Shown: piece by piece, positions 9,676 to 17,421 of the stretch | Position numbering within the stretch: the first letter of the stretch is position 1 | Layout: each line of letters opens with the position of its first letter | Origin: Flavobacterium sediminilitoris | GTDB taxonomy: Bacteria; Bacteroidota; Bacteroidia; Flavobacteriales; Flavobacteriaceae | Reading direction: 5' to 3' | Length of the DNA: 64,000 nucleotides | NCBI RefSeq assembly: GCF_023008245.1 | Contig: NZ_CP090145.1 | Span: forward strand, 3,844,001-3,908,000 | Notes under the pieces: generated by a model | What the model was told of the DNA's origin: nothing | What the model saw: only the letters and a program-made list of their open reading frames with translations | The model's database searches: none | Made by a program: the position numbers and the translations under genes

Positions 9676-12600
9676 ATGAGATTTTTTTGCGTTTTATTAT
9701 TTTTAGTTAGTGCTAGTATTGTTTTTGCTCAGAAACAAACTACTTCTATTGGTTTTATTGAAAACAAAGGACAAATTATTGACCAAAAAGGAAAAGAAAA
9801 TAGAAACGTAAAATATCTTTTAAACACTACTGGATTAAATGTTCAGTTAAGAGAAAATGGTTTTTCTTATGATGTTTATGAGACAGAACGAATACCATTA
9901 ACAAAAAAGGATAGAGAATTTAATGGTTCTAACCCAAGTTTTGATACTGGAGTGAAAAATCCTGATTATTCTCTAAAGTATAATTTTCACAGGATTGATA
10001 TTGACTTTTTGAATTCGAATAAAAACGTTACGTTAGTTTCTGAGGAAAAATCTTCTGATCATGATAACTACTACAATGTGACTCATGCTCCTAATGGGAT
10101 AACGAATGTACATAAATATCAAAAAGTAACGTATCAAAACATTTATAGTAATATCGATGTTGTTTTCTTTATTCCAAAAGACAGTACAAAAGTCGTGGAA
10201 TATAATTTCATTGTAAAGCCAGGAGGAAAAGTTTCAGATATTCAGTTACAATTTAACGGTGGTAAAACGGAATTGGTTGATAACAAAATAAAGATGAATC
10301 TTCGTTTTGGACAAATGGAAGAAACGTTGCCTTTGAGTTGGGTTGAAAATGGCCCTTCGAGAGAAGAAATTTCTATAAATTATAAAAAAATTAAAAAGAA
10401 TGTTTATGGTTTTGAAGGGGAAGTTAACTCATCTAACAAAACTATTGTTATTGATCCTGTTCCAGTGCGATTGTGGGGGACTTATTATGGAGGAGGTAAC
10501 CAAGCATTTAAAACAAATACTACTAAAACGGATAATTTAAATAACGTGATTTTCACAGGTCTAACATACAGTAGTAATAACGTAGGAACCGCAGGATCCT
10601 TTCAAAATACTGGAATACCTCTATGGGCAACAGCTTTTATAGCAAAAATGAACCCTAATGGAGTGCGAATATGGGGCACATATGTAAAAAACAATACATT
10701 TGAAGCTATAATTTATGACCTAGCTGTTAATTCTTCAAATGAAGTTTATGCAGTTGGTTACACATGGGATCAAGATGGACTCGCAAATACAATAACTACT
10801 CCCGGATCGTTTAGAGAATTTGGATCTGCATTTTCTAGAGAAGGTATTTTAATTAAATTTAATGAAAATGGACAACGAATTTGGGGAACTTTTTATGGTG
10901 GAGAAGGTTTTGATGAAATAAGAACTATTCATTTAGACAGCTCCGAAAATTTAATAATTGCTGGACAGACAAAAAGTTCGACCGGAATTTCAACAAACGA
11001 TGGTTATTTGTTAAACAACCCAAACAGTAGTTTCTATGGATTAGGTTTTTTTTCAAAGTTTAATTCAAATGGGCAAAGATTATACGGGAGTTATTTTCAA
11101 GGAGAAATTACTTTTTGTAGTATTGATATTAATGATGACATTTATTTTGCAGGACAATATAGTGAAAGCACAAATTATTTAAATATAACTACATTAAACG
11201 CGCATCAAAATCAATGTTTTATGACAGATGTTTTCGTTGTAAAATTTGATGCAAATTTTAGTAGGGATTGGTGTACCTATTATGGTGGTAATGGTAATTT
11301 AGACAAGGTAACTGGACTTGATACTGATAATTTAAACAATGTTTACCTTATTGGTACAACCAGTAGTACAAATAATATCGCAACAGCAGGTAGTTTTAAA
11401 GAAAATTTAGCACTTGGTGGTGTAGATGCTTTTTTAGTAAAATTTAATGCTTTAGGAGTAAGACAATGGGGGACTTATTTTGGAGGGAATAATCCTACAT
11501 CTGATGAAACTGCTGAAAGCGGATCTGTTTCTGACGAAGGTAATATCTACATTGCTGGCAATACAAGAAGTTATTATGAAATAATCTCTACTCCAAATAG
11601 TTATCAAACTGTACCAGATGGTTCTGATGATTGTTTTTTTGCAAAATTCAATACTGATGGAAATCTCATTTGGTGTTCTTACTATGGTACTCCTTCTCAA
11701 GATTATAGTTCAAATATTTATTTCAAAAATAATATTATTTATCTTTTAGGTTATTCAACAGGTATAGCAACAAACGGAAATGACTTAGGAACTCCTGGTA
11801 CTCACATGCCAACTGGCTCAGGTTTTTTCTTGGGTAAATTCCAAGATTGTCTTTCATCTCCTCAAATATCTGCTGTTAATCCTTGCATAGGAAGCAATCT
11901 TGAACTAACCGCTTCTGGTGGAACCAATTATTCCTGGACAGGACCAAACGGATTTACGTCAACTGACCAAAACCCAATTATTCCAAATGCAACTGTTGCA
12001 AATAATGGTCAATATTCTTGCACAGTCACAGGAACAGGTGGTTGTGATGACACTGTTACAATTGATGTAGTTGTTGGTGATAACGAAGCTCCTATTCCAA
12101 CAATTACAAATTTACCCACTATTACAGGAGATTGTAATACAATAATTACCTCAATTCCAACCGCTACTGATAATTGTGCGGGAACAATTAATGCCACTAC
12201 TACTGATCCATTGACTTATGCTACCGCTGGGAATTACACTATTACATGGCTTTATGATGATGGCAATGGGAATACTAGTAATCAAACACAAAATGTAACC
12301 ATTACTGCTGTTACCTTACCTATAGTAACTTCACCACAACAATTCTGTATTCAAGATAACGCAACTATAAACGACATTCTAATTACTGGACAAAATATTA
12401 CTTGGTATAATTCACAAACTGGTGGAACTATTTTATCTACAGCTACCTCATTACAAAATGGAGTTACTTATTATGCTAGTCAGACTATCAATGGATGTGA
12501 GAGTGATCGCGTTCCCGTAAGTGTTACTATTCAAAATACTCCTGCTCCAACAGGAAATGCAAATCAAAGTTTTTGTAGTACTGCTAATGCTACTTTGAAT

Positions 12601-13746
12601 GAGATTGTTAGTAATGGTTCCAATGTAATTTGGTATGATAGTTTAAATGGGAATTTGATTTTACCAAATACTACACCATTAGTAGATGGCACTACTTATT
12701 ATGCTACACAAACTATTAATGGTTGTGAAAGTGTTAGTAGATCAGCAATAACGATTAGTCTAATCAATACTTTGAATGCAACAGATTATTCAGAGTCATT
12801 CTGTGATAATTTGGATGATGGTTATGAAATAATTAATTTAACCAATTATAATGCTAACTTAATTTCTTCAACAGGTAATACTTTTAATTATTACACTTCG
12901 TTGAATGGTGCTGAAAATCAAATTATTTCGGATAAAATCACAAATCCAACTAATTATAACCTAACTATTGGCAATCATATTATTTATGTTAGAATTGATT
13001 CTCCTAATACTTGTCATCAAGTTGTTACTTTAGATTTTACACTATATAGTAAACCTTTCTTAACTATAAATGATATTATGCCTATTTGCGAAGGCAGTTA
13101 CATTACTATTTTTGCTGGAAATGGATATGATAATTACCTTTGGTCAACTAATGAAACTTCTCCATCAATTACGGTTTTTCAACCAGGAAACTATTCTGTA
13201 ACGGTTTCCGAAAATCACAATAATATAACTTGTACTACAACTAAAAACTTCACTGTAGTTAATTCAAATATTGCTACAATTTCTCAGATTATTACTTCTG
13301 ATTGGAATGATAATAATAACACTATAACGGTTTTATTAACTTCAAATAGCGAAGGAGATTATGATTATTCGTTAGATGGAATTAACTTTCAAAGTAGTAA
13401 TACATTTAATGGATTAGATAATGGTGAATATACTGTTTATGTAAGAGACAAGAATGGTTGCGGAGAAGTTTCTGGAGAAGTATATTTATTAATGTATCCT
13501 AAGTTTTTTACTCCAAATGGTGATGGTTATAATGATTTTTGGAAAATTAAATTTTCTGAAAATGAACCTAGTTTAACTATTAAAATTTTTGATCGTTATG
13601 GCAAATTCATAAAGCAATTAGGCACTAATTCACAAGGTTGGGATGGAAACTACTTAGAAAAACCATTACCTTCTTCCGACTATTGGTTTATAGTTACAAG
13701 AGAAAATGGAAAAGAGTTTAAAGGTCATTTTACTTTGAAGCGATAA
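9676..13746 (+). CDS. type IX secreted protein with DUF7948, SBBP-type repeats, Ig-like region and type B sorting domain
   Basis: This 1356-residue protein has a signal peptide (residues 1-19, ending VFAQ). Residues about 25-265 match the DUF7948 region, beginning SIGFIENKGQI. From 265 to 730 there are repeats of the WGTYYGG and FFAKFNTDG type (SBBP/beta-propeller-like), then an Ig/PKD-like region (about 740-900) with SWTGPNGF, and repeated ITWYNSQTGG and YYASQTINGCES segments. The last 85 residues are the CHU_C/type B sorting domain: FFTPNGDGYNDFW, then FDRYGKFIK, ending FKGHFTLKR. It is exported by Sec, then through the outer membrane by the type IX system and usually tethered at the cell surface by SprF/PorP-type proteins. 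The ligand is unknown. A strong terminator follows 15 bases downstream. Confidence 0.93.
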   Translation: MRFFCVLLFLVSASIVFAQKQTTSIGFIENKGQIIDQKGKENRNVKYLLNTTGLNVQLRENGFSYDVYETERIPLTKKDREFNGSNPSFDTGVKNPDYSLKYNFHRIDIDFLNSNKNVTLVSEEKSSDHDNYYNVTHAPNGITNVHKYQKVTYQNIYSNIDVVFFIPKDSTKVVEYNFIVKPGGKVSDIQLQFNGGKTELVDNKIKMNLRFGQMEETLPLSWVENGPSREEISINYKKIKKNVYGFEGEVNSSNKTIVIDPVPVRLWGTYYGGGNQAFKTNTTKTDNLNNVIFTGLTYSSNNVGTAGSFQNTGIPLWATAFIAKMNPNGVRIWGTYVKNNTFEAIIYDLAVNSSNEVYAVGYTWDQDGLANTITTPGSFREFGSAFSREGILIKFNENGQRIWGTFYGGEGFDEIRTIHLDSSENLIIAGQTKSSTGISTNDGYLLNNPNSSFYGLGFFSKFNSNGQRLYGSYFQGEITFCSIDINDDIYFAGQYSESTNYLNITTLNAHQNQCFMTDVFVVKFDANFSRDWCTYYGGNGNLDKVTGLDTDNLNNVYLIGTTSSTNNIATAGSFKENLALGGVDAFLVKFNALGVRQWGTYFGGNNPTSDETAESGSVSDEGNIYIAGNTRSYYEIISTPNSYQTVPDGSDDCFFAKFNTDGNLIWCSYYGTPSQDYSSNIYFKNNIIYLLGYSTGIATNGNDLGTPGTHMPTGSGFFLGKFQDCLSSPQISAVNPCIGSNLELTASGGTNYSWTGPNGFTSTDQNPIIPNATVANNGQYSCTVTGTGGCDDTVTIDVVVGDNEAPIPTITNLPTITGDCNTIITSIPTATDNCAGTINATTTDPLTYATAGNYTITWLYDDGNGNTSNQTQNVTITAVTLPIVTSPQQFCIQDNATINDILITGQNITWYNSQTGGTILSTATSLQNGVTYYASQTINGCESDRVPVSVTIQNTPAPTGNANQSFCSTANATLNEIVSNGSNVIWYDSLNGNLILPNTTPLVDGTTYYATQTINGCESVSRSAITISLINTLNATDYSESFCDNLDDGYEIINLTNYNANLISSTGNTFNYYTSLNGAENQIISDKITNPTNYNLTIGNHIIYVRIDSPNTCHQVVTLDFTLYSKPFLTINDIMPICEGSYITIFAGNGYDNYLWSTNETSPSITVFQPGNYSVTVSENHNNITCTTTKNFTVVNSNIATISQIITSDWNDNNNTITVLLTSNSEGDYDYSLDGINFQSSNTFNGLDNGEYTVYVRDKNGCGEVSGEVYLLMYPKFFTPNGDGYNDFWKIKFSENEPSLTIKIFDRYGKFIKQLGTNSQGWDGNYLEKPLPSSDYWFIVTRENGKEFKGHFTLKR

Positions 13747-13761
13747 AAAATGAATAAAAAA

Positions 13762-13791
13762 AGTCTAAAATAAATTTTAGACTTTTTTTAT
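13762..13791. terminator. bidirectional intrinsic terminator
   Basis: AGTCTAAAA at 13762-13770 pairs with TTTTAGACT at 13775-13783 around a 4-base loop. A run of T follows on the plus strand and a run of A precedes it, so it can stop transcription from the large secreted protein gene and from the opposite peptide genes. Confidence 0.85.
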
Positions 13792-13812
13792 TGTAAGATG
13801 TAAAAGAGATGA

Positions 13813-13974
13813 TTAATAACGTCTACATAGTCCTGCAAAATCTCCTGTAGTTTCACAATATGAACCTGTAGGACAAGAACCATCTGGTCTACATGCTAAA
13901 CCTCCATTAATAGTTCTTTTTTCTTTTTTGTTCAACTTTTGAACTCCTGCTTTTTTTAAAATTAATTCTAACAT
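13813..13974 (-). CDS. small Cys-containing peptide with double-glycine leader (53 residues)
   Basis: ATG at 13974-13972 opens a 53-residue frame ending with TAA at 13815-13813. The first 25 residues, MLELILKKAG then VQKLNKKEKRTINGG, form a bacteriocin-type leader ending in Gly-Gly. The remaining 28 residues hold four Cys in the pattern C-x5-C-x5-C-x9-C and end CRRY. The same leader style is found in the next gene upstream (GIQKLAKNEQKSIKGSG). In such peptides a C39-type peptidase or exporter cuts after Gly-Gly; no such exporter is in the window. The leader ahead of the ATG (AACAATTAAACAATAAAG) resembles that of the neighbour. Function (bacteriocin, signal, or other exported peptide) is not known; the coding call rests on the leader homology and the paired neighbour. 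Confidence 0.75.
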   Translation of the reverse strand: MLELILKKAGVQKLNKKEKRTINGGLACRPDGSCPTGSYCETTGDFAGLCRRY

Positions 13975-14080
13975 AACTTTATTGTTTAATTGTTTGTAAA
14001 ATAATGTATTGTTTTTTTAAAATATATACTAGGAAAGTATATTCAATCTAAAAATCTAATTTTCAAAATTATAAGTTTCT

Positions 14081-14296
14081 TCATGGAAATGTACAATCAC
14101 CTGTACTATCAGGATATAATCCTGGTATTGTCCCGTTCGGACAATAAGAGAAGCAATAATGATCAACTCGTTTAATTCCTACATAACAAAAGCATCTACA
14201 ATTAGAATCTCCAATATTTCCACTTCCTTTAATGCTTTTTTGCTCATTTTTAGCTAGTTTTTGAATTCCTTCTAAACTTAAAATTTTGTTTAACAT
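14081..14296 (-). CDS. small Cys-rich peptide with double-glycine-type leader (71 residues)
   Basis: This 71-residue product has the leader MLNKILSLEGIQKLAKNEQK followed by SIKGSG, closely related to the leader of the 53-residue peptide 106 bases downstream. The cleavage position is Gly-Ser-Gly where the relative has Gly-Gly. The putative mature part has six Cys (NCRCFCYVG, HYCFSYC and the DC near the end), suggesting disulfides or another crosslink. It lies 102 bases downstream of a dioxygenase-like gene on the same strand, so that enzyme might act on it, but this is inference. A shared untranslated-leader motif, CAATTAAACAAATAAA, stands just before its ATG. No immunity or transporter gene is beside it. 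Product family known only as natural-product or bacteriocin-like precursors. Confidence 0.8.
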   Translation of the reverse strand: MLNKILSLEGIQKLAKNEQKSIKGSGNIGDSNCRCFCYVGIKRVDHYCFSYCPNGTIPGLYPDSTGDCTFP

Positions 14297-14398
14297 GATT
14301 TATTTGTTTAATTGTTCGTTTTATAATCAATAATTTTTTTTATAATTATCAACTTCCTAAAGGTAAATAAAAACGTAAAAACTATCACTTAAAAAATG

Positions 14399-15304
14399 TT
14401 AAATCCATTCCAGATTTTCTGTATACTTTTCAGGAAAATAAGTTAAGTATTGAACTAGTCTAGGTTTTTTACCATAATTAGGAGTAGCACAATGTGGCAA
14501 AGCTTGATGCCAAATAATAAAATCTCCGGCTTTTCCGGTTATGGGAATAGGTACTAATGTTTTTAAAGCTACTTCTCTTGGATTATCTGTCGGTGAAAGG
14601 GATTGCATCCAATTTTCAATGTGATGATGAAAACCAGGCACACAATGAAAAGCGCCCTCATTGTCATTGCAATCTGATAAGTACAATAATCCTTGTAAAC
14701 GGAAAGGAATAGGTTGTTTTAAACTTACATCCCAATGTAATTTACTTCCCAAAAAGCTATAATCTGTTGTGATTGGTGGATTGAAACTGACTTTGTCTAT
14801 CGTTTTATAAATTTCATTCGTTCCATACAATTGTTCGTATGCCTTTTGAATTTTTAGAGAGGCACGGTTTTTTTCTAAGGTTGGATGATTAAAAAAGTTA
14901 ACCATCAATCCTTTTTGTTCTGTATGGGTTTTATACCAAGTTGTAGCATCTTCTGGATTTTTTTCTAAAAATTGCCAAATTGCCTTTTGTGTTTTCAAAC
15001 AATCCTCTTCAGAAATTGCATTTTTCACTACCACATATCCATTGGTTTCCCAAAAATCCAAATCTTCTTTTGTAAGAACATCTGCTATTGCATCGGTTTT
15101 CGTTTTTACTTTTTTTTCTTTCTGTTGAATCCAATTTTTGAATTCTATAGGAGTTGGTTTTTCTTCATGAAGATATCGCAAGGTTTCTTCCATACTTATT
15201 CCTAATTGATACAAATGTGCTGTTTCTTGATCCCAAGTGGTTTCGATAGTTGTACTATTGTTTCTTACTCTGTTCCAAAAATTTTCTATTACTTGTGCAT
15301 CCAT
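14399..15304 (-). CDS. phytanoyl-CoA dioxygenase (PhyH) family Fe(II)/2-oxoglutarate oxygenase
   Basis: This 301-residue protein has a double-stranded beta-helix oxygenase domain. The iron ligands are visible as His190 and Asp192 in KLHWDVSL and His271 in LPHCATPN, and the 2-oxoglutarate-binding Arg is Arg282 in KPRLVQYL. LTKEDLDFWETNGYVVVKN near residue 78 is the usual start of the PhyH fold. About 75 residues precede it with no known domain. The reaction would be hydroxylation of an unknown small molecule or side chain; PhyH enzymes are very diverse. It is transcribed towards the two Gly-Gly-leader peptide genes, 102 bases away, which makes a role in peptide modification possible but unproven. 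The TPR gene upstream is 66 bases away. Confidence 0.85.
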   Translation of the reverse strand: MDAQVIENFWNRVRNNSTTIETTWDQETAHLYQLGISMEETLRYLHEEKPTPIEFKNWIQQKEKKVKTKTDAIADVLTKEDLDFWETNGYVVVKNAISEEDCLKTQKAIWQFLEKNPEDATTWYKTHTEQKGLMVNFFNHPTLEKNRASLKIQKAYEQLYGTNEIYKTIDKVSFNPPITTDYSFLGSKLHWDVSLKQPIPFRLQGLLYLSDCNDNEGAFHCVPGFHHHIENWMQSLSPTDNPREVALKTLVPIPITGKAGDFIIWHQALPHCATPNYGKKPRLVQYLTYFPEKYTENLEWI

Positions 15305-15370
15305 ATTAAAAATGAGTCGTTGGTATCAAATGTAACTGAATTTTATTTTTTTACAAAAAAAGGATGCCTT

Positions 15371-15910
15371 TTAGCACCCTTTCTTTTTCTTGTTTTTCTT
15401 GGATTTCGTTTCTTTTTCCTTTTTAGGTTTTAGAAGTTCCAATTTTCCTTTGATCCTTGCTTTGGTATCATCTAAATAATAATTGTATTCATTATTAACA
15501 ACTGCTAACTTCATTTCTTTTAAAAGTTGTTTGGCTTCTTTAAATTCTTTTTTAATTTCTAGAAGTTGGATTTTCTTCATCAAAATCTCTACTTTGTTGA
15601 TTCCTTTAATTGTTAAAGCAAAGTCGATTAACTTTTCTGCTTCTTCAAAATCTTCATTGGCTAACAAAGTTTGAATGTAATAAGGATACACTTCAATAGC
15701 ATTGATGTTGATTCCTAACGCTTGTTGGAAATAATTTTTTGCTTCTTCATAATTGAATAATTGCTCGGCTTGTATTCTTGCATACAAACACAAAGCTGTG
15801 GTATTCTTATCGTCATACGACAAAGCATAATCTAAGGATTCTATGGTTTCTTCCAAACAATATGGATAATTATCCATGGCTTGAAACAAGTATTTATCTA
15901 TTGATTTCAT
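15371..15910 (-). CDS. tetratricopeptide-repeat protein
   Basis: This 179-residue protein is made of helical repeats. TPR-like units can be seen at about residues 18-50 (LDYALSYDDKNTTALCLYARI), 52-85 (NYEEAKNYFQQALGININAIE) and 87-120 (ANEDFEEAEKLIDFALTIKG), with a fourth, more diverged unit around 120-150. The C-terminus is strongly basic (KPKKEKETKSKKNKKKKGC), unusual for a soluble TPR protein, and could bind nucleic acid or acidic membranes. There is no signal peptide, so it is cytosolic. It is a protein interaction scaffold of unknown partner. Gene order places it upstream of the dioxygenase gene on the same strand. Confidence 0.75.
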   Translation of the reverse strand: MKSIDKYLFQAMDNYPYCLEETIESLDYALSYDDKNTTALCLYARIQAEQLFNYEEAKNYFQQALGININAIEVYPYYIQTLLANEDFEEAEKLIDFALTIKGINKVEILMKKIQLLEIKKEFKEAKQLLKEMKLAVVNNEYNYYLDDTKARIKGKLELLKPKKEKETKSKKNKKKKGC

Positions 15911-15927
15911 ATTTTTATAAATATTAC

Positions 15928-15940
15928 GCTCCTCTGGAGC
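15928..15940. repeat. short palindrome in the gap upstream of the TPR gene
   Basis: GCTCCTCTGGAGC is a perfect 5-base-stem palindrome with a 3-base loop, in the 93-base gap between prfH and the TPR gene (both minus strand). There is no T run, so it is unlikely to be a strong terminator. It resembles short palindromes scattered between genes in flavobacteria, but that is from memory. Confidence 0.4.
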
Positions 15941-16003
15941 TACTTACTTTAATTTATTCTATTTTTTATTTGTGTAAACAAAAAAGTGCTACTCATTATA
16001 ATC

Positions 16004-16672
16004 TTATTTTTTAAATTTTAAACGTTCTTTTTTGTAGCTTTTAACTACTTTTTGTTTTTTAAAATCAGAACCTTGAAACACTCTTATAGGATTGCCTCTT
16101 TCAATTTGCATTTGGTTTGTCCAAGTGTTTTGCTCTTGGTTTTTATACTGATTCAAATTGTTTGTTTCAATCTTTTGCTTTAAGCGTTCGGTTGCTAGCT
16201 TTTTGTTTTGGTGTTGTGAACGGGAATCCATAGCAACAACTGCAATGCCTGTTGGAATATGAGTGGCTCTAATTGCCGAACTTACTTTATTCACATGTTG
16301 GCCACCAGCTCCTGAACTTCGCATAGCTTGGTATTGGACATCTTTTTCATGGAATTTAGTTTCACTTGATTGTTCTATTTCAAAAATTCCGATGAACCAA
16401 TTTTTTCGTTGGTGAAATTTTCGAAACGTACTTTTTCCAATCCATTGAATGGTGCCTAGCCAAGACGTTACAAAATCGTTTGCTTTTTTGCCTTCTATTT
16501 GAATAATTGCTGTTTCTACGGTTCCGTTTTCGCTACCTGCTTCTCTTTGCAATACGGTTGCTTTTACTTGTAACTCGTTTGCTTCTTCCAACACTTTTTT
16601 AAGCACTTGCCCCACAACCCAAGTACATTCTGCTGGCCCTCTTCCTGAGGTTATTTGTATTATTTTTTCCAT
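16004..16672 (-). CDS. prfH: peptide chain release factor H homologue
   Basis: This 222-residue protein is a class I release factor-like hydrolase. The catalytic GGQ is at residues 123-125 in [22 protein letters not shown], followed by a basic C-terminal tail ([19 protein letters not shown]). It starts [21 protein letters not shown], characteristic of PrfH, and lacks the stop-codon recognition domain of RF1 and RF2. In E. coli, PrfH is encoded with a second RtcB ligase and releases peptides from ribosomes whose 16S rRNA is cut in the decoding centre. Here it is the last gene of a minus-strand set: its start overlaps the zinc-ribbon gene by 13 bases, and rtcB lies beyond that. Family assignment is strong; the repair role is by analogy. 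Confidence 0.9.
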   Translation of the reverse strand: MEKIIQITSGRGPAECTWVVGQVLKKVLEEANELQVKATVLQREAGSENGTVETAIIQIEGKKANDFVTSWLGTIQWIGKSTFRKFHQRKNWFIGIFEIEQSSETKFHEKDVQYQAMRSSGAGGQHVNKVSSAIRATHIPTGIAVVAMDSRSQHQNKKLATERLKQKIETNNLNQYKNQEQNTWTNQMQIERGNPIRVFQGSDFKKQKVVKSYKKERLKFKK

Positions 16673-17265
16673 TTTTCAATACTTTTTAAGAGCTTCTCTC
16701 TATTTTTTGCAGACTTTACAAATTGAGGCAATCTTGAAACCAATGTTTTATTAAAACTTCCTTCATTACTTCTTTCTCGTAAATCTGCTCTTATGTAACG
16801 CTCTAAATACTCGATGTGATCCCTATTATAGGCCCAAAAAATAGCGTTATCAAATTGTTTTTGATACCATAATTCACAGTTAAAGTAAGATTCCCTTTGT
16901 TTGTTCAGATCAGCATTAAAACCATAAGTAATCTCCTCAATTTTTGGTTTGAAATCTTTCTGTTCCATACAAATTGGACATTTTAAATTTATTTTCTCTG
17001 GTTTTTCATTCAAAATCTGAGATTCATACTTGATTTTATCTTCATTGTTACAGCAAAAAGTATCCACTATTGCTTTAAACTTCTTCATTTGACCTTTTTG
17101 AGCAAAATAGCAGTGTTTACATTCTAAAATTCGTGTATCTCTATACAAATATTTTGATTCGTATGTTCTTTTAATCACTGCTTTTGCCTCACATTTAGGG
17201 CATTTCACATCAATACTATCTGCAAAACTTCCTAACCATTTATTTTCATCTTGAAACCTTTCCAT
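16660..17265 (-). CDS. double zinc-ribbon protein between rtcB and prfH
   Basis: This 201-residue protein has four Cys pairs: CPKC at residues 22-25 and CKHC at 49-52 form one zinc ribbon, and CC at 71-72 with CPIC at 96-99 could form a second. Residues 130-165 read [20 protein letters not shown] and [15 protein letters not shown], a pattern I have seen in small zinc-ribbon proteins sometimes annotated, probably wrongly, as PriA-like. The C-terminus is basic ([13 protein letters not shown]). The last 13 bases of coding overlap prfH, a sign of translational coupling. Zinc ribbons of this type bind nucleic acids or ribosomes, so a role in recognising damaged rRNA is a fair guess, but the function is not known. 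Confidence 0.8.
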   Translation of the reverse strand: MERFQDENKWLGSFADSIDVKCPKCEAKAVIKRTYESKYLYRDTRILECKHCYFAQKGQMKKFKAIVDTFCCNNEDKIKYESQILNEKPEKINLKCPICMEQKDFKPKIEEITYGFNADLNKQRESYFNCELWYQKQFDNAIFWAYNRDHIEYLERYIRADLRERSNEGSFNKTLVSRLPQFVKSAKNREKLLKSIEKWKK

Positions 17266-17303
17266 ACTTTTTCTTTTTACAAAAAATCCAATAGTTTCCT
17301 AGC

Positions 17304-17402
17304 TAGCCCCGATTGTAGCAAATAGCTCCCGATTACATCGGGACTACTTCGTAAAGCGGGAAAATGGTTGGCTGAAAATGCCCAAGCCATTCGCTCCTAG
17401 AA
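17304..17402 (+). repeat. intergenic repeat element, copy 1 (AGCCC-GATTG ends)
   Basis: The copy starts TAGCCCCGATTGTAGC, has an inner hairpin (TCCCGAT at 17327-17333 with ATCGGGA at 17337-17343) and continues GTAAAGCGGGAAAA, ending near CGCTCCTAGAAAA. The ends match those of the elements at 29328-29402 (opposite orientation) and 37846-37916, while the inner palindromes differ. It lies in the gap between rtcB and the zinc-ribbon gene and could affect read-through or mRNA stability. Confidence 0.65.
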
Positions 17403-17421
17403 AAACAATTTTCCTTTTTTA

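Noticed and set aside
11452..12197. Open frames on the minus strand inside the large secreted protein gene
   Set aside because: They are antisense shadows of the Asn/Thr-rich coding repeats and have no start region or known family.
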